A DNA stretch of 64,000 nt from positions 2,666,001 through 2,730,000 of the forward strand of contig NZ_CP009322.1 of NCBI RefSeq assembly GCF_000959725.1. Direction: 5' to 3'. The stretch is from Burkholderia gladioli (GTDB taxonomy: Bacteria > Pseudomonadota > Gammaproteobacteria > Burkholderiales > Burkholderiaceae). Both the position numbers and the translations under genes were made by a program. The notes below the pieces were generated by a model. The model saw only the letters and a list, made by a program, of their open reading frames with translations. It had not been told where the DNA came from and did no database searches. Shown piece by piece: positions 19,401 to 35,000 of this stretch (positions are counted from its first letter, which is position 1; every line of letters starts with the position of its first letter).

Positions 19401-19910
19401 GACGCCGATCACCTGCGCGCGGATCCGCGGATTCTCCTGCTCGACGCTGCGCAGCAGCGCGGCGAGGCCGAACAGCGGCTCGTCCTCGAGCGCGGCGGGG
19501 ATCACCAGTTGCACCCGCAAGGGCGTCGCCAACGGCTCGCGCAGCGGCGCCTGCAGGGCAGCCAGCACCTGCACGGCGAGCGCCTCGTAGCGCGCGCCGA
19601 GATCGCCTTCGGGCCGCGCGAACACCTGGCAGCGCGGCGCGGCCGGCAGCGCCGCGAGCGTGGCGCGGGCCGCCGCGAACGGCTCGCTCAGCAGCACCAG
19701 CCAGTCGCCGCCGGCCGCCTCGGGCCCGGGTTCGAGCGGCTGCTCGCGCCATTGGGCTGCGTACAGGCCGACCTCCGCGCTGGTCGCGGCCGGGTCGTGC
19801 GCGGCGCCGTCACGCCGCGCCTTCAGCAAACGCAGCCCCTCGGCCTTGTCGATACGGCCACTTTTCAGATCCTGCAAGATTCGCTGCAACGCGTCCACGA
19901 TCCTCTCCAT
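1..19910 (-). CDS. Trans-AT modular polyketide synthase, second subunit (partial, runs off left edge)
   Basis: An uninterrupted minus-strand frame of at least 6636 codons begins at the ATG at 19910-19908, which directly abuts the TAA of the upstream PKS gene (19913-19911). I checked that the active-site cysteines of KS domains at 17510, 15098, 8822, 5585 and 986 all lie in this one frame. Domain order: KR-ACP | KS-ACP | KS-DH-KR-MT-ACP-ACP | KS-DH-ACP | KS-KR-ACP-ACP-ACP | KS (continuing). No AT domain is integrated, so malonyl units must be loaded by the trans AT encoded at 32032-35391. It completes module 3, whose KS is at the end of the upstream protein, and then adds at least five modules. 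All KS domains keep Cys-His-His. All three KRs carry an L-x-D motif, which in this family goes with B-type (D-hydroxy) products. Termination and release functions are not in the window. The protein is cytosolic. Confidence 0.95.
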   Translation of the reverse strand, partial: MERIVDALQRILQDLKSGRIDKAEGLRLLKARRDGAAHDPAATSAEVGLYAAQWREQPLEPGPEAAGGDWLVLLSEPFAAARATLAALPAAPRCQVFARPEGDLGARYEALAVQVLAALQAPLREPLATPLRVQLVIPAALEDEPLFGLAALLRSVEQENPRIRAQVIGVDPERVDAPGLASLLDAERAHHGAAAILHRDGTRSVLHHAPLPAAGAPVPWRDDGVYLLTGGAGGLGALFAREILHHAPGARVVLAARSDWSDAARAALAPLGPGLQLRRLDVSDAAAVEALLRDLHREHGTLTGILHAAGTLRDGFALGKSAADLAAVCAPKVRGLLNLERASRGLPVEFLASFSSLAGVLGNVGQSDYALANAFLDRRALQTRRSISIAWPLWREGGMRIDAPTERALRENLGLAPIDSERGFAAFYQALAAARPQVLVACGDLVKLAAGFDGAAPVAAAPALDAACASISAAPEAEAAELRAALLARLKALFSECTRYRVEELDALEPLERYGIDSIMITRLNQRLAALSASLPKTLLYEHRTLAALAGYLLDQHAAASRRWAGLDALPAASARAADADAADTADTADTADTADTADTADTADTARGASSAVAAARAPAEAHDDAIAIIGLSGRYPHAASPTEFWNNLRDGLDCIGEIPPERWPLEGFYEADRKLALAQGKSYGKWGGFLDGFADFDPLFFGISPREASGMDPQERLFMQACWDVLEDAAISRETLATQYGGRVGVYAGITKTGFNLYGPALWRDGETLHPRTSFSSVANRVSYTLNLNGPSLPFDTMCSSSLTAIHEACRALRAGDCELAIAGGVNLYLHPSSFVELSASQMLSSDGRCKSFGEGGNGFVPGEGVGAVLLKPLAQAQADGDPIHAVILATQINHGGKTHGYTVPNPSAQRDVVRAALDRAGIDARSIGFVEAHGTGTEMGDPIEIEGLTQAFRGDTDALGYCAIGSVKSNIGHLEAAAGIAGLTKVVMQMKHRQLVPSLNADVINPNIDFERTPFVLQRTGAAWRRMAGPRGEWPLRAGISSFGAGGANAHVIVEEFVPLAQPARAAAATPSLVVLSARTEAALRGRIGRLLSYLSRADRTPAVDLAPVIAERLAGLLHVAPAQIEADVGFSDYGVGEFELRQLLEQLAGTAGLAVPDDAWRDCGSVAELAACLQPATVDGARLEDIAYTLQVGRESMEWRLACVAGSLAELTTRLEQYLAGDVGASGVHAGQAAQGGEEREALARRNQPAVEAALAARELGTLASLWVAGQRIEWAALHRDARPRRMHLPSYPYARNTYWIAERYRGLAPASVVPQAASVEPEAPSVEPQAPSAAQTREYIERIVLERLCASLDLRSDEVRADQSFADYGLDSILGVELVDGLNARLGLDLDTTCLFDHSTLQRLVEHLVSQYKEPVAAPDAPRAPAVAAGAAAATPAAAREDAIAIVGISGRFGRSDDLDALWEHLAQGHDLIEPVTRWPLPADAGEAACRHGSFVEGIAEFDPLFFNISGLEATYMDPQQRHFLQEAWKALEDAGYAGAQVAGTDCGVYVGCCGGDYQDLFLGKPSPQSLWGNMASVIPSRIAYYLDLKGPSMAIDSACSSSLVAIDLACKDLRSGETRMALAGGVFLQATPKLYTAAHRAGMLSATGRCHTFDASADGFVPGEGVGVLVLKRLADALADGDHVHGVIRGSGVNQDGTTNGITAPSARSQEALLRRIYERFGIDAGEIGMVEAHGTGTRLGDPIEFGALTRAFRADTERREYCAIGSLKTNLGHTQYAAGVAGVLKILLALEHEQIPPSLHYRSGNPAIRFADSPFYVNTRLQPWAREAQRPRLAAVSSFGAGGTNAHLVIGEAPHSTLRHADRPAWLVTLSARTSGQLRQQIERLRAHCLRKPSLDLGNLSFTLLAGRKHFGRRAAWVVSDLVELAAALGAALDTGREMDRESSGNTAPAAGAAPARAWEEQAAALAAAGSEVEYRAALGALADAYLQGAEPQWRTLYADGGYRRMPLPTYPFARERYWLDAAAMTLAPDARPIEPGALPAPAMVPAAISATTPAASAHPWLAAGAVGGGRPSLRTRFSGREFFVVDHVVQGRTIMPGVVSLELARAAFAAVTCKQTGVEISDVVWVRPFVTGEPMPEVQVDLLPDTAGRYEFRVRAAGDAEFVYTQGFVQAGSAEPAALDLAAWQARCTSATVSRERCYDAIRAMGIDHGPSLRAIDSVRTGAGLALARLVQPAGAQADGVVLHPALLDAAIQASIALLMGENRTALPFALRRLDVLAPCVGTLWAAIRLHEPRAGWQELDIELCDEAGAPCARLSGYSSRIFAPRPGTDDGADATSAARGGALPAAAAAQGANAVADGAAFPVLLQPVWDVTPLPAAARQVGRLLVIGAEPPLVDALRRFDPELQTLAFVADESRDALVARLAALRDFDQVVWAGDTASTVPGQEDALLARQPLGVLRVFRLIKALLAAGRDEHALHWTLLTTRTHGIDANDAVQPAEAGLHGLFGSLAREYPNWPVRVIDLDTRGEVPLQQVFELPFDAHGDAWLYRGGQWYRRQCVPLVPQAEALPSYREGGVYVVIGGAGGVGGAWSEALVQDHRAQIVWLGRSAADARIEARLDALAAHGPRPLYLSADAGELASLRAARDEVLRRFGRIDGVLHSAIVLQDRTLARMDEQAFLSSYRVKADVSVRMAQVFGELPLDFMLFFSSIQSFARMPGQANYAAGCVFKDAFATYLDQTRRFPVRIMNWGYWGEVGVAATADYQARMARAGIASVEPPEAMTALDVLLTGPSRQLALIKVTRLSAMDGTSQGEVVTAAAAPLPALVATLPAPAADAGVASLCERVVAQTAEMDHHLARLLYVQLREFGLFGAEGATLAGLRARLPAMYERWLDETLTVLQGHGWIARHADGAYHALRPVDAAAAWADWERDTAGWLSDDNRRSRVQLVEAMLRALPEILGERRPATAVMFPKSSLKLVEGVYKNNPVSDHFNAVLVDVLVAWMKARVAHDPAARVRILEVGAGTGGTSARVFPALRPYQDNIAEYCYTDLSKAFLMHAQREFGPANPYLAYRLFDAGKPLDGQGIDAQAYDVVIATNVLHATANIRNTLRNVKATLRPNGVLLLNEMSDNLLFSHLTFGLLEGWWLYDDPALRLPGSPGLYPEVWQAAMEAEGFRSVRLPAASARALAQQIIVGESDGLARQPVGPGSPVALRLPARAMRRRVTLAAGAASSVARASVSVAPRSAAASAAVDSAAAPAALSRGAASDYLRELVAEVIRIPAAEIDPAEPLESYGIDSVLVVQLTARLRSVLPNIGGTLLFEVATIDALSERLLSTHAEPLGALLSGAQAAAPVAAEASGATGTISEAVVPVVAVAAEPVVTVSAAAAAASADTGGDAALRAGALDYLRGLVAEVIRIPATEIDPAEPLESYGIDSVLVVQLTARLRSVLPNIGGTLLFEVTSVAGLAERLLVTHAPALRALVAGAGAAPVTATPVEAHAPAAPEAAVATPPAAPVAPGATAAALPVAPPPREDIAIIGLSGRYPKAENVRRFWENLRDGRHCIGEIPAERWNWRDYFDEQKGKEGAMYSKYGGFLDDFSKFDPLFFRISPAEAERMDPQERQFLMQAHAVIEDAGYTPAQLADANPRMGVFVGIMNGRYATSAAYWSAANRVSYLFNFTGPSLAVDTACSSSLTALHLAVESLHSGASDCAIAGGVNLISVPQHYITLSEMVMLTPSDKCHSFGAGAQGFVDGEGVGAVLLKPLSRAIADGDHIYGLIKGTAINAGGKTHSYTVPSPTAQAALVRTAFERAGIDPRTVSYVEAHGTGTSLGDPIEISGLTRAFGEHTADTGFCAIGSVKSNIGHAESAAGIAGLTKVLMQMKHRQIAPSLHAETVNPEIDFAATPFVLQQALGPWERPVIDGREVPLRAGISSFGAGGANAHVIVEEYLPARPAAAPALADAGPHAVLLSARDADRLREMAQALHDVLGEPHAPALADLAHTLQVGRVALDQRLAFVAGSLEEARDKLAAYLAGRHDEAGLWLGRRETRRGAATARDEGLPARCAAWAAERRYEALLPLWVSGTTLDWAAYGLTPGARRVSLPTYAFAREHFWLTLPYRPGAMDPPRAAPVLHPLLHANTSNLDGLRLSARLRGEEFFLADHVVQGRRVLPGVAYLEMARAALAELSPAPEGAAAVLTNVVWSRPFALDDAPASLHIGLVPHEDGRLAFSIHSDAGVHSQGSARWDPAPVAETLDLDALRASMGRAEFSPAQCYDAFAELGLAYGPGHRGLAAVYAGEDAVLARLALPVAAPGGVPAFVLHPGVMDSALQASVAFLLGEDGSLRDSTTVLPFAAARVEALAPCVDDMWVWVRREAGSSAASAVQKLEFVVCDAQGAVCARILGFAARRFAGQPSAGGSAAVTAAPGLPDADADAELASMVLAGESAVTSNSVADLPAEEIPLSTDTQLHERTERYLKSLLANATRMAAEQITPDVPFEEYGLDSIMVIKLTSELEKHFGALSKTLFFEYGSLAELAGYFVESHAGQLDAVLGSSRRTAAAVPAPVPAAPAPARAAPAALARQVSRAATPAREPLAVGDVAIIGLAGRYPMAADVDAFWDNLRAGRDCVSEVPAERWDHAPYYSRDRSQPGTVNSKWGGFIDGVDEFDPLFFNISPRDAEIIDPQERVFLQNVFHTFEDAGYTRQSLARAGSQVGVFVGVMYEEYQLYGAEQSLQGRRMALSGSQASIANRVSYYFDLRGPSLALDTMCSSSLTAIHLACQSLRDGECTMAIAGGVNLTLHPNKYLALGQGKFVSSKGRCEAFGDGGDGYVPSEGVGSILLKPLAQAEADRDHIYGVIKASAVNHGGKTNAYTVPNPGAQAEVIARSLERAGVDARTISYIEAHGTGTSLGDPIEITGLSNSFRRQTRDTGFCAIGSVKSNIGHCESAAGIAGVTKVLLQMRHRELVPSLHSARLNPHIDFAATPFVVQQQLAAWERPCLEVDGELLEYPLRAGVSSFGAGGANAHVLIEEYQGTPQAAPAAQGPALVVLSARNPEQLREVARRLSERLALDQPALADLAFTLQTGREAMDERLGLVVGSVAELRERLDAFLSGDDAAADLHRGNVRAGRQTLAAFSGDDDLRDAIHSWIAKGKFDKLLAMWVQGLAMDWTLLHGGAQPHRVSLPGYPFAKTRFWVPGLQAGQPAPAAAVAVDAVPAPVATVSAPRSAVPAAAVAQPTGATLDGVLLARPQWVDQPLAFPATAPTGGMQQVLLYALPDIDAAALANRLGDVRCETLQAEGADAGERFMSLSRQLFATVRGILQDKRRGETLLQLVLPAAGEAAAFAGLSGLLSTAQLENPRIRTQVVLVADGIGLPRLAGLLRAERAQMPARGQLLRYRGSRRELASLVEIAPAPAAAPVWRDKGVVLITGGAGAIGLVFARAILTASPASTVVLTGRSQLDGARLAALEALGPRVVYRSLDVVDASAVQALVEGLSVEFGPLTAVLHGAGFLRDAYLLKKSEADFVAVLEPKVRGLVNLDLATRAAPLDVFATFASLAGVTGNPGQADYTTGNAFMDHYMAGRELQVRSGERQGRSLSLDWPLWADGGMRPDEASVTLMFDNFGLATMDDATGIAAFDAAFASAHAQVLVATGDRRRLIDTFGVTARKPGVRAEVVAAQPAASVTVAVAQPVLQPAAPILATAAAQPVSAEIADSELLDRLLARLREQVASLIKVEPRLVEFDAELSDYGYDSVSLTDLADRLNREFGLDLTPALFFEFPTLQRMAEHLLATQRTPLAARLAPAVAIPAALAAPAAPTMPAVPAVPAAPAAPAVVAAPVAQSPARSPAQSGAAPAMRDAAISATELRDRVGAYLREQAAALIKVEADVIDLDCELSEYGYDSISLTDLADRVNRELGLELTPALFFEYPSLQGLAGHLVDAHAALLTRRFAPATVAAPIHETPAPAIEVEAAVAAREPDLAVAASAVPVGTPGAVGAAELRDRLCGALRERMAGRLHVVPEQIELGTALSEYGYDSVQLTELTNELNAAFGFALTPALFFEFPTLQALAEYLLRTEQERLTQVWPTTVMPLAEAAPAVADTVVVPAAATPTAAVAAAPAPMQDSGTAHANEAIAIVGLSACMPMAEDADAFWQNLLDGRDCVTEIPAARWDWRAVAAELAGGEGGTRVKWGAFIDGVDEFDPLFFGISPREALVMDPQQRLLMTYVWKALEDAGYASESISGSRTALFVGTGLSGYQNLFSAEARAGEGYSATSVVPSVGPNRMSYFLNLHGPSEPIETACSSSLVAINRGIAVLRDGTCEMAIVGGINTIVTPDAHVSFSKAGMLSEDGRCKTFSAAANGYVRGEGVGMLVLKRLSDAQAAGDAIYAVIRGGSENHGGRASSLTAPNPQAQAALLMDAYRRSGVDPRTLSYIEAHGTGTKLGDPVEITGLKSAFANLGVESGEQPFCGLGSVKSNIGHLELAAGVAGVIKVVMQMKHATLVKSLHSEPENPYIGLSGSPFYVVRENRPWVAPVDEAGRTLPRRAGVSSFGFGGVNAHVVLEEYVAPVEQVARPGGPALVVLSARTEAALTERAAQLLAWLERNPEVDLYALAYTLQVGRDAMDERLA
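1640..6105 (-). other. PKS module 7: KS-KR-ACP-ACP-ACP
   Basis: The KS has DTMCSSS (Cys4776, codon at 5585). The KR has TGGAGAIG near 3610, FASLAG...DYTTGN and HGAGFLRD (B-type Asp). Three ACPs follow in tandem, each with GYDS: Ser5761 (codon at 2630), Ser5910 (2183) and Ser6044 (1781). They resemble one another closely, and Ala/Pro-rich linkers separate them. Tandem ACPs of this kind occur in trans-AT synthases where a step is slow or needs trans enzymes. Confidence 0.88.
6230..9300 (-). other. PKS module 6: KS-DH-ACP (no KR)
   Basis: The KS has DTACSSS (Cys3697, codon at 8822) with HGTGT and NIGH. The DH carries HVVQGRRVLPG (His4170) and a DSALQ motif, so both classical catalytic residues are present. 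The ACP motif is GLDS (Ser4512, codon at 6377). A DH with no KR in the same module suggests one of three roles: dehydration of an upstream hydroxyl by a non-elongating KS, double-bond migration after module 5, or use of a trans KR. The sequence alone does not decide between them. Confidence 0.88.
9507..9675. repeat. 169-bp direct repeat, copy 1 (ACP 5b core)
   Basis: This copy pairs with 9921-10089 at a constant offset of 414 bp. I find only two differences, at 9629/10043 (Ala/Thr codon change) and 9661/10075. It covers the core of the second ACP of module 5, from the region around the phosphopantetheine serine to the N-terminal helix. The near-identity indicates recent duplication or gene conversion. 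Confidence 0.95.
9921..10089. repeat. 169-bp direct repeat, copy 2 (ACP 5a core)
   Basis: This is the second copy of the repeat described at 9507-9675. It encodes the core of the first ACP of module 5, with Ser3305 in GIDSVL. Confidence 0.95.
15660..18030 (-). other. PKS module 4: KS-ACP with internal ACP-like insert
   Basis: The KS has DTMCSSS (Cys801, codon at 17510), EAHGTGT and NIGH. It is followed by a long post-KS region and a single ACP with GLDS (Ser1377, codon at 15782). No reductive domain is present, so the beta-keto group should survive unless a trans enzyme acts. Between about 16440 and 16600 the post-KS region contains an extra stretch that reads like an ACP but lacks the serine; it is listed separately. 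Confidence 0.88.
16440..16610 (-). other. Serine-less ACP-like insertion in the module 4 post-KS region
   Basis: Translation gives a carrier-protein-like pattern: a leading helix with V-I-A-E-R-L, then A-Q-I-E-A-D and F-S-D-Y-G-V-G-E-F-E-L, then an L-x-x-L-L-E-Q-L helix. A true ACP would read GxDS at this point; here it is GVGE, so there is no phosphopantetheine site. It interrupts the segment that elsewhere in this protein links the KS to the conserved YTLQVGR motif, which resumes at about 16320-16340. It could be a decayed carrier protein or a structural or docking insertion. Confidence 0.6.
18094..18165 (-). repeat. 9-bp tandem repeat coding (Ala-Asp-Thr)8
   Basis: Eight perfect head-to-tail copies of the plus-strand unit gtatcggcc lie inside the PKS, between the module 3 ACP and the module 4 KS. 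Read in the gene frame they encode eight Ala-Asp-Thr repeats, flanked by further Ala/Asp-rich sequence. The unit is a multiple of three, so copy-number slippage keeps the frame and simply lengthens a flexible interdomain linker. Confidence 0.97.
18260..19910 (-). other. PKS module 3, second half: KR-ACP
   Basis: The N-terminus starts with a KR instead of a KS. The nucleotide-binding TGGAGGLG motif lies near 19220, the FSSLAG Ser and the downstream Tyr of DYALANAF lie near 18810-18860, and HAAGTLRD gives the B-type Asp. The ACP attachment serine is residue 518 (codon at 18359) in the motif GIDSIM. The partner KS is the C-terminal domain of the upstream PKS, so module 3 is split across two proteins. 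Expected product of the module: a beta-hydroxy thioester. Confidence 0.88.
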
Positions 19911-29655
<9,745 letters not shown>

Positions 29656-29663
<8 letters not shown>

Positions 29664-31653
29664 GTTCCACTCCCGAACAGATTGCGCTGCGGCGATCGAC
29701 GACCCGGGACAGCACCCGGTCGACCCGATCCAGCGGCATGGGCGGCAGACCCTCGCGCCTTACGTACTGGCGATGCAGCATGGCGGTGGACAGCAGATAG
29801 ATGAAGGTCTGGTTCTCGCGCGTGCTGATTCTGCCGGGCTCGCTGTCGAAGATCTTGCGGGTGAGCGCCTGCGCGAACCGGGCGTCCAGGTGAGGCACCT
29901 TCTTCAGCTCGTTCTCCGAGAGCAGCAGCTCGAGGTAGTCGGCGCGGTGATCGACGAACGCGGCGCTGTCGGGTGCGCGATACGGATGCTTCGACTTGGT
30001 GGTGATCGACCGCGGGATCACCGACTCGAACGCCTTCTTGACCAGGTACTTCTCGTTGCTGCCGTCGTCGAACCGCAGGTTGACGGCGGCCGACAGCGCG
30101 ACCACCTCGGGATCGAGGAACGGGCAGCGGTTCTCGACGCTGTTGGCCATGCTCATGCGTTCGCCCTGCGTGGACAGCAGATAACCCGGCAGCAGCGTCT
30201 TGAATTCGAGCCATTGCGCCTTCTCGACCGGGCTCAGGCCCGCGAAGTGCGGATCCTCGGCGGTATAGGCGAGCAGTTCGGCGAACGGGTCGGCATCGCT
30301 ATCGCGCTTGAGCAGGCGGTTGGCGAAGCGCCCGTTCTGGAAGCGGATCTCGTGCGAGAAGAGGCCCGGCAGGCGCTCCTCGCTGAACTGCTGGAACAGG
30401 CCGAGCAGGCGCGTGGACTCGTCGGCGCCGAAGTGGCGCAGATACGGATACATGCGCGAGAGCTGGCGCTTGCGCTCGGCGTTGTCGTACGCGTTCCAGT
30501 TGCTGCGCAGCAGCGTTTCCTTGAACAGGTCGTAGCCGAGAAACGCCTCGTCGGCGCCCTCGCCGCTCAGCACCACTTTGATGCCCCTGTCTCGCACCGC
30601 GCGCGAGAGCAGGAACATCGGCACGAACGCGGTGCGGAACGCCGGGATTTCGGCGTGATAGACCGCCTCCGGGAACGCCTGCACGATGTCGGCGTGGCCG
30701 ATCGTGATCGCCGAGTGCCGTGTGCCGAGGAAGCGGCTGACCTCGTGCTGATGCTCCGATTCGTCGAAATACTTGTCCTCGAACGCCACCGAGAAGGTGT
30801 GCAGCGGATGATCGGACATGCCGCCCGCGAGCTGGGTGACCACCGTCGAATCGAGGCCGCCGCTCAGGTACACGCCCACCTCGACGTCGCTGCGCATGCG
30901 CAGGCGCACGCTCTCGGTGAGCGCGTGGCGCACCTGCTCGATCGCCTCCGCCTCCGAGCCCACCTCGTGGCGCGGCACGAAATCGAGCTGCTCGTAACGG
31001 CCCTCGTGCAGCTCACCATGTCGCACCCGCAGGAAGCCGGCCATCGGCAGTTGGCGGATGCCGCGAAAGCCGGTCTGGTGCGGCAACGGCGTCCACTGCG
31101 CGAAGATCGACGAGAGCTGCCCGACGTCCGGCTCGAACGAGAAGCCGTCGATTGCCAGGAACGCCTTCATCTCGGAGGCGAACATCAGCATGCCGTCATG
31201 CTCGGCGACGAACAGCGGGCGCTTGCCGAAGCGGTCGCGCGCGAGGAACAGGCTGTGTTCCTGGGTATCGTAGATGGCGAAGCCGAACGCGCCGTTGAAA
31301 CGCCGCAGACAGCCCTCCCCCCACTGCAGCCAGGCCTGCAGCATCACCTCGGTATCCGACTGGGTGTGGAACACCCGGCCCTGCGCCTGCAGCTCGGTGC
31401 GCAGCTCGCGGTAGTTGTACAGCTCGCCGTTGAAACAGATCCAGTAGCGGCCGGACGCGTCGCCGAGCGGCTGGGTACCGGACGCGAGATCGATGATGCT
31501 CAGCCGCACCGTGCCCATCGCCACGTGGTCGTCCACGAAGTAGCCGACCTCGTCCGGGCCGCGATGATGGATTCGCGCCAGCATCGGCTTGATGAAATCA
31601 GCATTCGGAAGCGCCCCTGGGCGCATGGAGATGAATCCGGCGATGCCGCACAT
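29656..31653 (-). CDS. Asparagine-synthetase-like amidotransferase (glutarimide starter amidation)
   Basis: This 665-aa class II glutamine amidotransferase begins MCGIAGF at 31653, so processing would leave the nucleophilic Cys at position 1. The track of HRGPDE, FNGELYN and DTEV marks the glutaminase half, and SGGLDS the ATP-pyrophosphatase loop of the synthetase half. I chose 31653 over the longer frame because the catalytic Cys must be residue 2. In 9-methylstreptimidone and iso-migrastatin pathways the homologous enzyme converts malonyl-ACP to malonamyl-ACP, which supplies the glutarimide nitrogen. The free ACP gene lies 94 bp upstream and the gene overlaps the first PKS by 8 bp. A housekeeping asparagine synthetase is unlikely in this position. 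Confidence 0.9.
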
Positions 31654-31747
31654 AGAATCGGTTCCTTGGCGAATTTTGGGCAAGCAGGCTCCCGCCCCCT
31701 TTCGCGAAGGGGGTTGGCGGGAAGCGGTTCGTGAGGGTGTGGTGCGG

Positions 31748-31990
31748 CTAGGCGAGCGCGACCTTGTCGCGCACGGATTCGACCAGGCTGTCGAAGCTCG
31801 TGAGGATCTGCGTGAGCATCTCCTCCTCGGTGTACTTGATGCTGAATTCGCGCTCGATGAAATGGATCAGTTGCACGTAGCCGAACGAGTCGATCACGCC
31901 GGCCTTGAAGAGATCGGTGTGCTCGTCGATGTCGGTGCCGAACTGGACGAGGAAGGTGGCTTCGATGAACTCGCGAATCTGGTTTTCCAT
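31748..31990 (-). CDS. Discrete acyl carrier protein
   Basis: This is an 80-aa free-standing ACP. The motif GVIDSFGYVQL has the phosphopantetheine serine at residue 35. The start MENQIREF at 31990 gives a normal ACP length; a longer frame exists but is the tail of the neighbouring gene read out of frame. It lies between the AT-AT-ER and amidotransferase genes, as in glutarimide clusters where a free ACP carries the malonyl group that is amidated. Unlike the in-line ACPs it has an acidic sequence, and its DSFG motif is typical of stand-alone carriers. Confidence 0.93.
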   Translation of the reverse strand: MENQIREFIEATFLVQFGTDIDEHTDLFKAGVIDSFGYVQLIHFIEREFSIKYTEEEMLTQILTSFDSLVESVRDKVALA

Positions 31991-32031
31991 GGAGATTTCC
32001 GGTGAAGAGAAGAGGAAACGATCGGTCCGGT

Positions 32032-35000
32032 TCAGACGACGGCCTCGGTCTCCGGAGCCGGAGCGGTGGCGGCCTGCCGGAGCAGTTGGGTGAAACGGGT
32101 GTTGAGCAGCGCGGCGGTGGACTCCATCAGCCGCACGCCGATCTCGTCGACGTGGCGGTTGCGCCAGCTCTCGAGCGGGGTGCCCTTCACCAGGCGGTTG
32201 AAGCCGCCGAGCGCGGGGCCGCAGTGGATCTGGAAGTCCACCTTGCCGCCCGACTCGCCCGCCAGCGCAAGCCGGTTGCTGTAGGCGAAATACCATTTGA
32301 AGACGAGCGCCATCTTCTTCTTCGGCGCCTGGTCGGCCGCGGCGATGATCTCGGCCGGATAGTGCTTGCGGCACTCTTCGTAGACCGCCTCGAAGCTGCG
32401 CTGGAAGTACTTGTCCTGGATCATGCGGGCCGTCTTCGCGTCGATCTGCTCGAGCGAATCCACGCTGCGGTAGACGTCGTAGAGCTTGTTGGCGCGCGCG
32501 GGAAAGAACACGCCGCGCTTGAGCACCTGCACGCGCGCTCCGATCTCGAACATGTCGCCGGCCGGCGCGTAGTCGGTGTCCTGTACCTCCACGTCCTGCA
32601 GCATGTCCTTCACCAGATCGCTGGTGCCGGCCTCGACGGTGCATTGGTTGATCGAGCCGGTGAGGATGAAGTCCGCGCCGAGAATGAAGGCGGAGGCCGC
32701 CGCCTCGGGCGTGCCGATGCCGCCGGCGCTGCCGATACGGATCGGCTTGGCGTAGCCGTGAGCGGCCATCGCCTCGTCGCGCTGCGCGATGATCACCGGT
32801 AGCAGCGCGGCGGCAACGCCGGAATCGGTATGGCCGCCGGAATCGGCTTCCACGCAGATATCGTCGGCCATCGGCAGCTCGCGCGCCCAGGCAGCCTGCT
32901 GCGCGGTGATCGCGCCGCTCTGCAACAGCTTGTCGACGATCGCGGCGGGCGCGGGCTTCAGGAAGCCCGCCGCCACCTCGGGCCGCGAGAGCTTGGCCAT
33001 GATGCGGTTGCGCGCGACCGGCCGGCCGTCGGAGCCGGCCTGCAGGCCGCGCAGGCGATACAGCACGAGACCCGGCGAGACCTGCATGTAAGCCGAGGCC
33101 TCGACGTTGCGCACACCGTGCTCGAGCAGCAGCGCCACCATGGCTTCCTCGCGCGAGCCGTTCAACAGGTTCATGCCGAACGTCGCGTCGGGCCCGAGCG
33201 CAGCGCGGATCTCGAGGATCGCGCGCTCGACGTCGGCGGGCCGCAGCCCCCCCGTGCCGAAGAACGCCAGCATGCCGGCGCGCGCCATGCGCACCACCAT
33301 CGCGACCGAGGCGATGCCGTGCACCATCGCGCCGCCCACGTAGGCGTACTTGAGCTTGTAGTCGGAACGGAACGCCGCGCTGCCGAGGCTGGTGGCATGG
33401 ATCTGCGGGACCGCGGCACGACCGCCCGCGGCGGGAGCCGGGGCCGAGGCCGGGGATGCAGACCTGGCTGGAGCCTGAACGGCCCGCGACGCTGGCTCGG
33501 CATGCGCTGTCGGCTCGGCATGCGCTGTCGGGGCGGCCTCAACGAGCGGCGTGGCCTCGCTGCGGATCTTCGTCACCAGGTTGGTCAGCACGCGTCCGTG
33601 GCCGAGCTCGCGGAATGTCTCGACGCCCTGCCCCCACATGTAACGCACCGAATCCACCCAATTTACCGAATGCGTGATCTGAGTGGCCAGCAGCCGCTTT
33701 GCCTCGCCCGGCCCATAGGGCCGCGCGGTGACGTTCGAGATCACCGGGATGCGCGGCGCCGCCAGCTCGAAGCCCGCGAGGAATCGCTCGAACTCGCGCT
33801 GCGCGTCGAGCATCAGGCGCGAGTGGAACGCACCGCTTACCGCCAGCTGGATCACGCCACGGCAACCCGGCGCCTGTTCGAGCACCGGCTTGATCGCCAG
33901 CACCGCGTCGCGCGGACCGGAGATCACGATCTGCGAGGGCGTGTTCAGGTTCGCGATGTCGATCTCCTGTCCGCCGTTCGCGTCGAGCAGCACGCGCAGT
34001 GTCACCGCATCGAGTCCGAGTACCGCCGACATGGCACCCGCCGTCGCCTGCGACATCAGCGTGGCGCGCTTCTGCACCAGCCGCAAGCCGGTCTCGAAGT
34101 CCACCACGCCGGCCGCGAACAGCGCCGCATACTCGCCGAGGCTGTGACCTGCGACGAAGGCAGGCGGCACCGCCTCCTGCTCGCTCGCATCGAGATACGA
34201 CAGCGCGTTGACCACGTACAGCGCCGGTTGCGTGTAGAGCGTCTGATCGAGCTGGCCGTTCGGATCCTCAAGGCACAGCGAGGCAATCGAGTAACCGAGG
34301 ATGCGATCGGCACTGGCTACCCGCTCCGGGTACTTCTCGAACAGTGCCGCGCCCATGCCCTTTTTCTGCGCGCCCTGACCAGGAAAAACGAATGCGTACA
34401 TGTTCTTTGGATCTCCAACGGTGGTGGCCCGGGCGTCGGAACGCGGCGCGAGCGCGTGCAGGCCGTCCAGCTCGCCGGCGAACGGCGACAGAAGGGCGCG
34501 GATTGAATGGGGATGCCCGGCGGGCAACAGGCGTTTGAGCAAGCCCGACAGCGTCGCGCCGGGCCCGACGTCGATGAACTCGACGCCGCCCGGTTCGGCG
34601 CTCAGCAAGGCGGCCACCGCCTCGCGGAACAGGATTGGACGGCGGCCGATCTGCCAGAAATAGTCCTTGTCCGGCGCGGCGGTGAGCTGGTCGCCGAGCA
34701 GGCACGAGATCAGCGGAATGCGCGGCGCGGCCAAGGTTTGTGGTGCGGTGTCGAGCAGCGCCGGCAGGCACGGATCCATTGCCGACGAGTGGAAGCCGTG
34801 CGAGATCGGCAGCATCAGGCAGACCACCTGCTGCGCCTGCAGGTGCGCATGCACGCGCTTCAGTGCCTCGCGCTCGCCCGACAGCACGAAGTGCTGATCA
34901 TGGTTCACGCCGGCCAGCGCGCTGTTGCGATGAAGCACCGGGTCGCGCTCATAGCGTGCGGGGTCGTCGAGCACCGCGAGCATCGCGCCCGGGCCGCAAT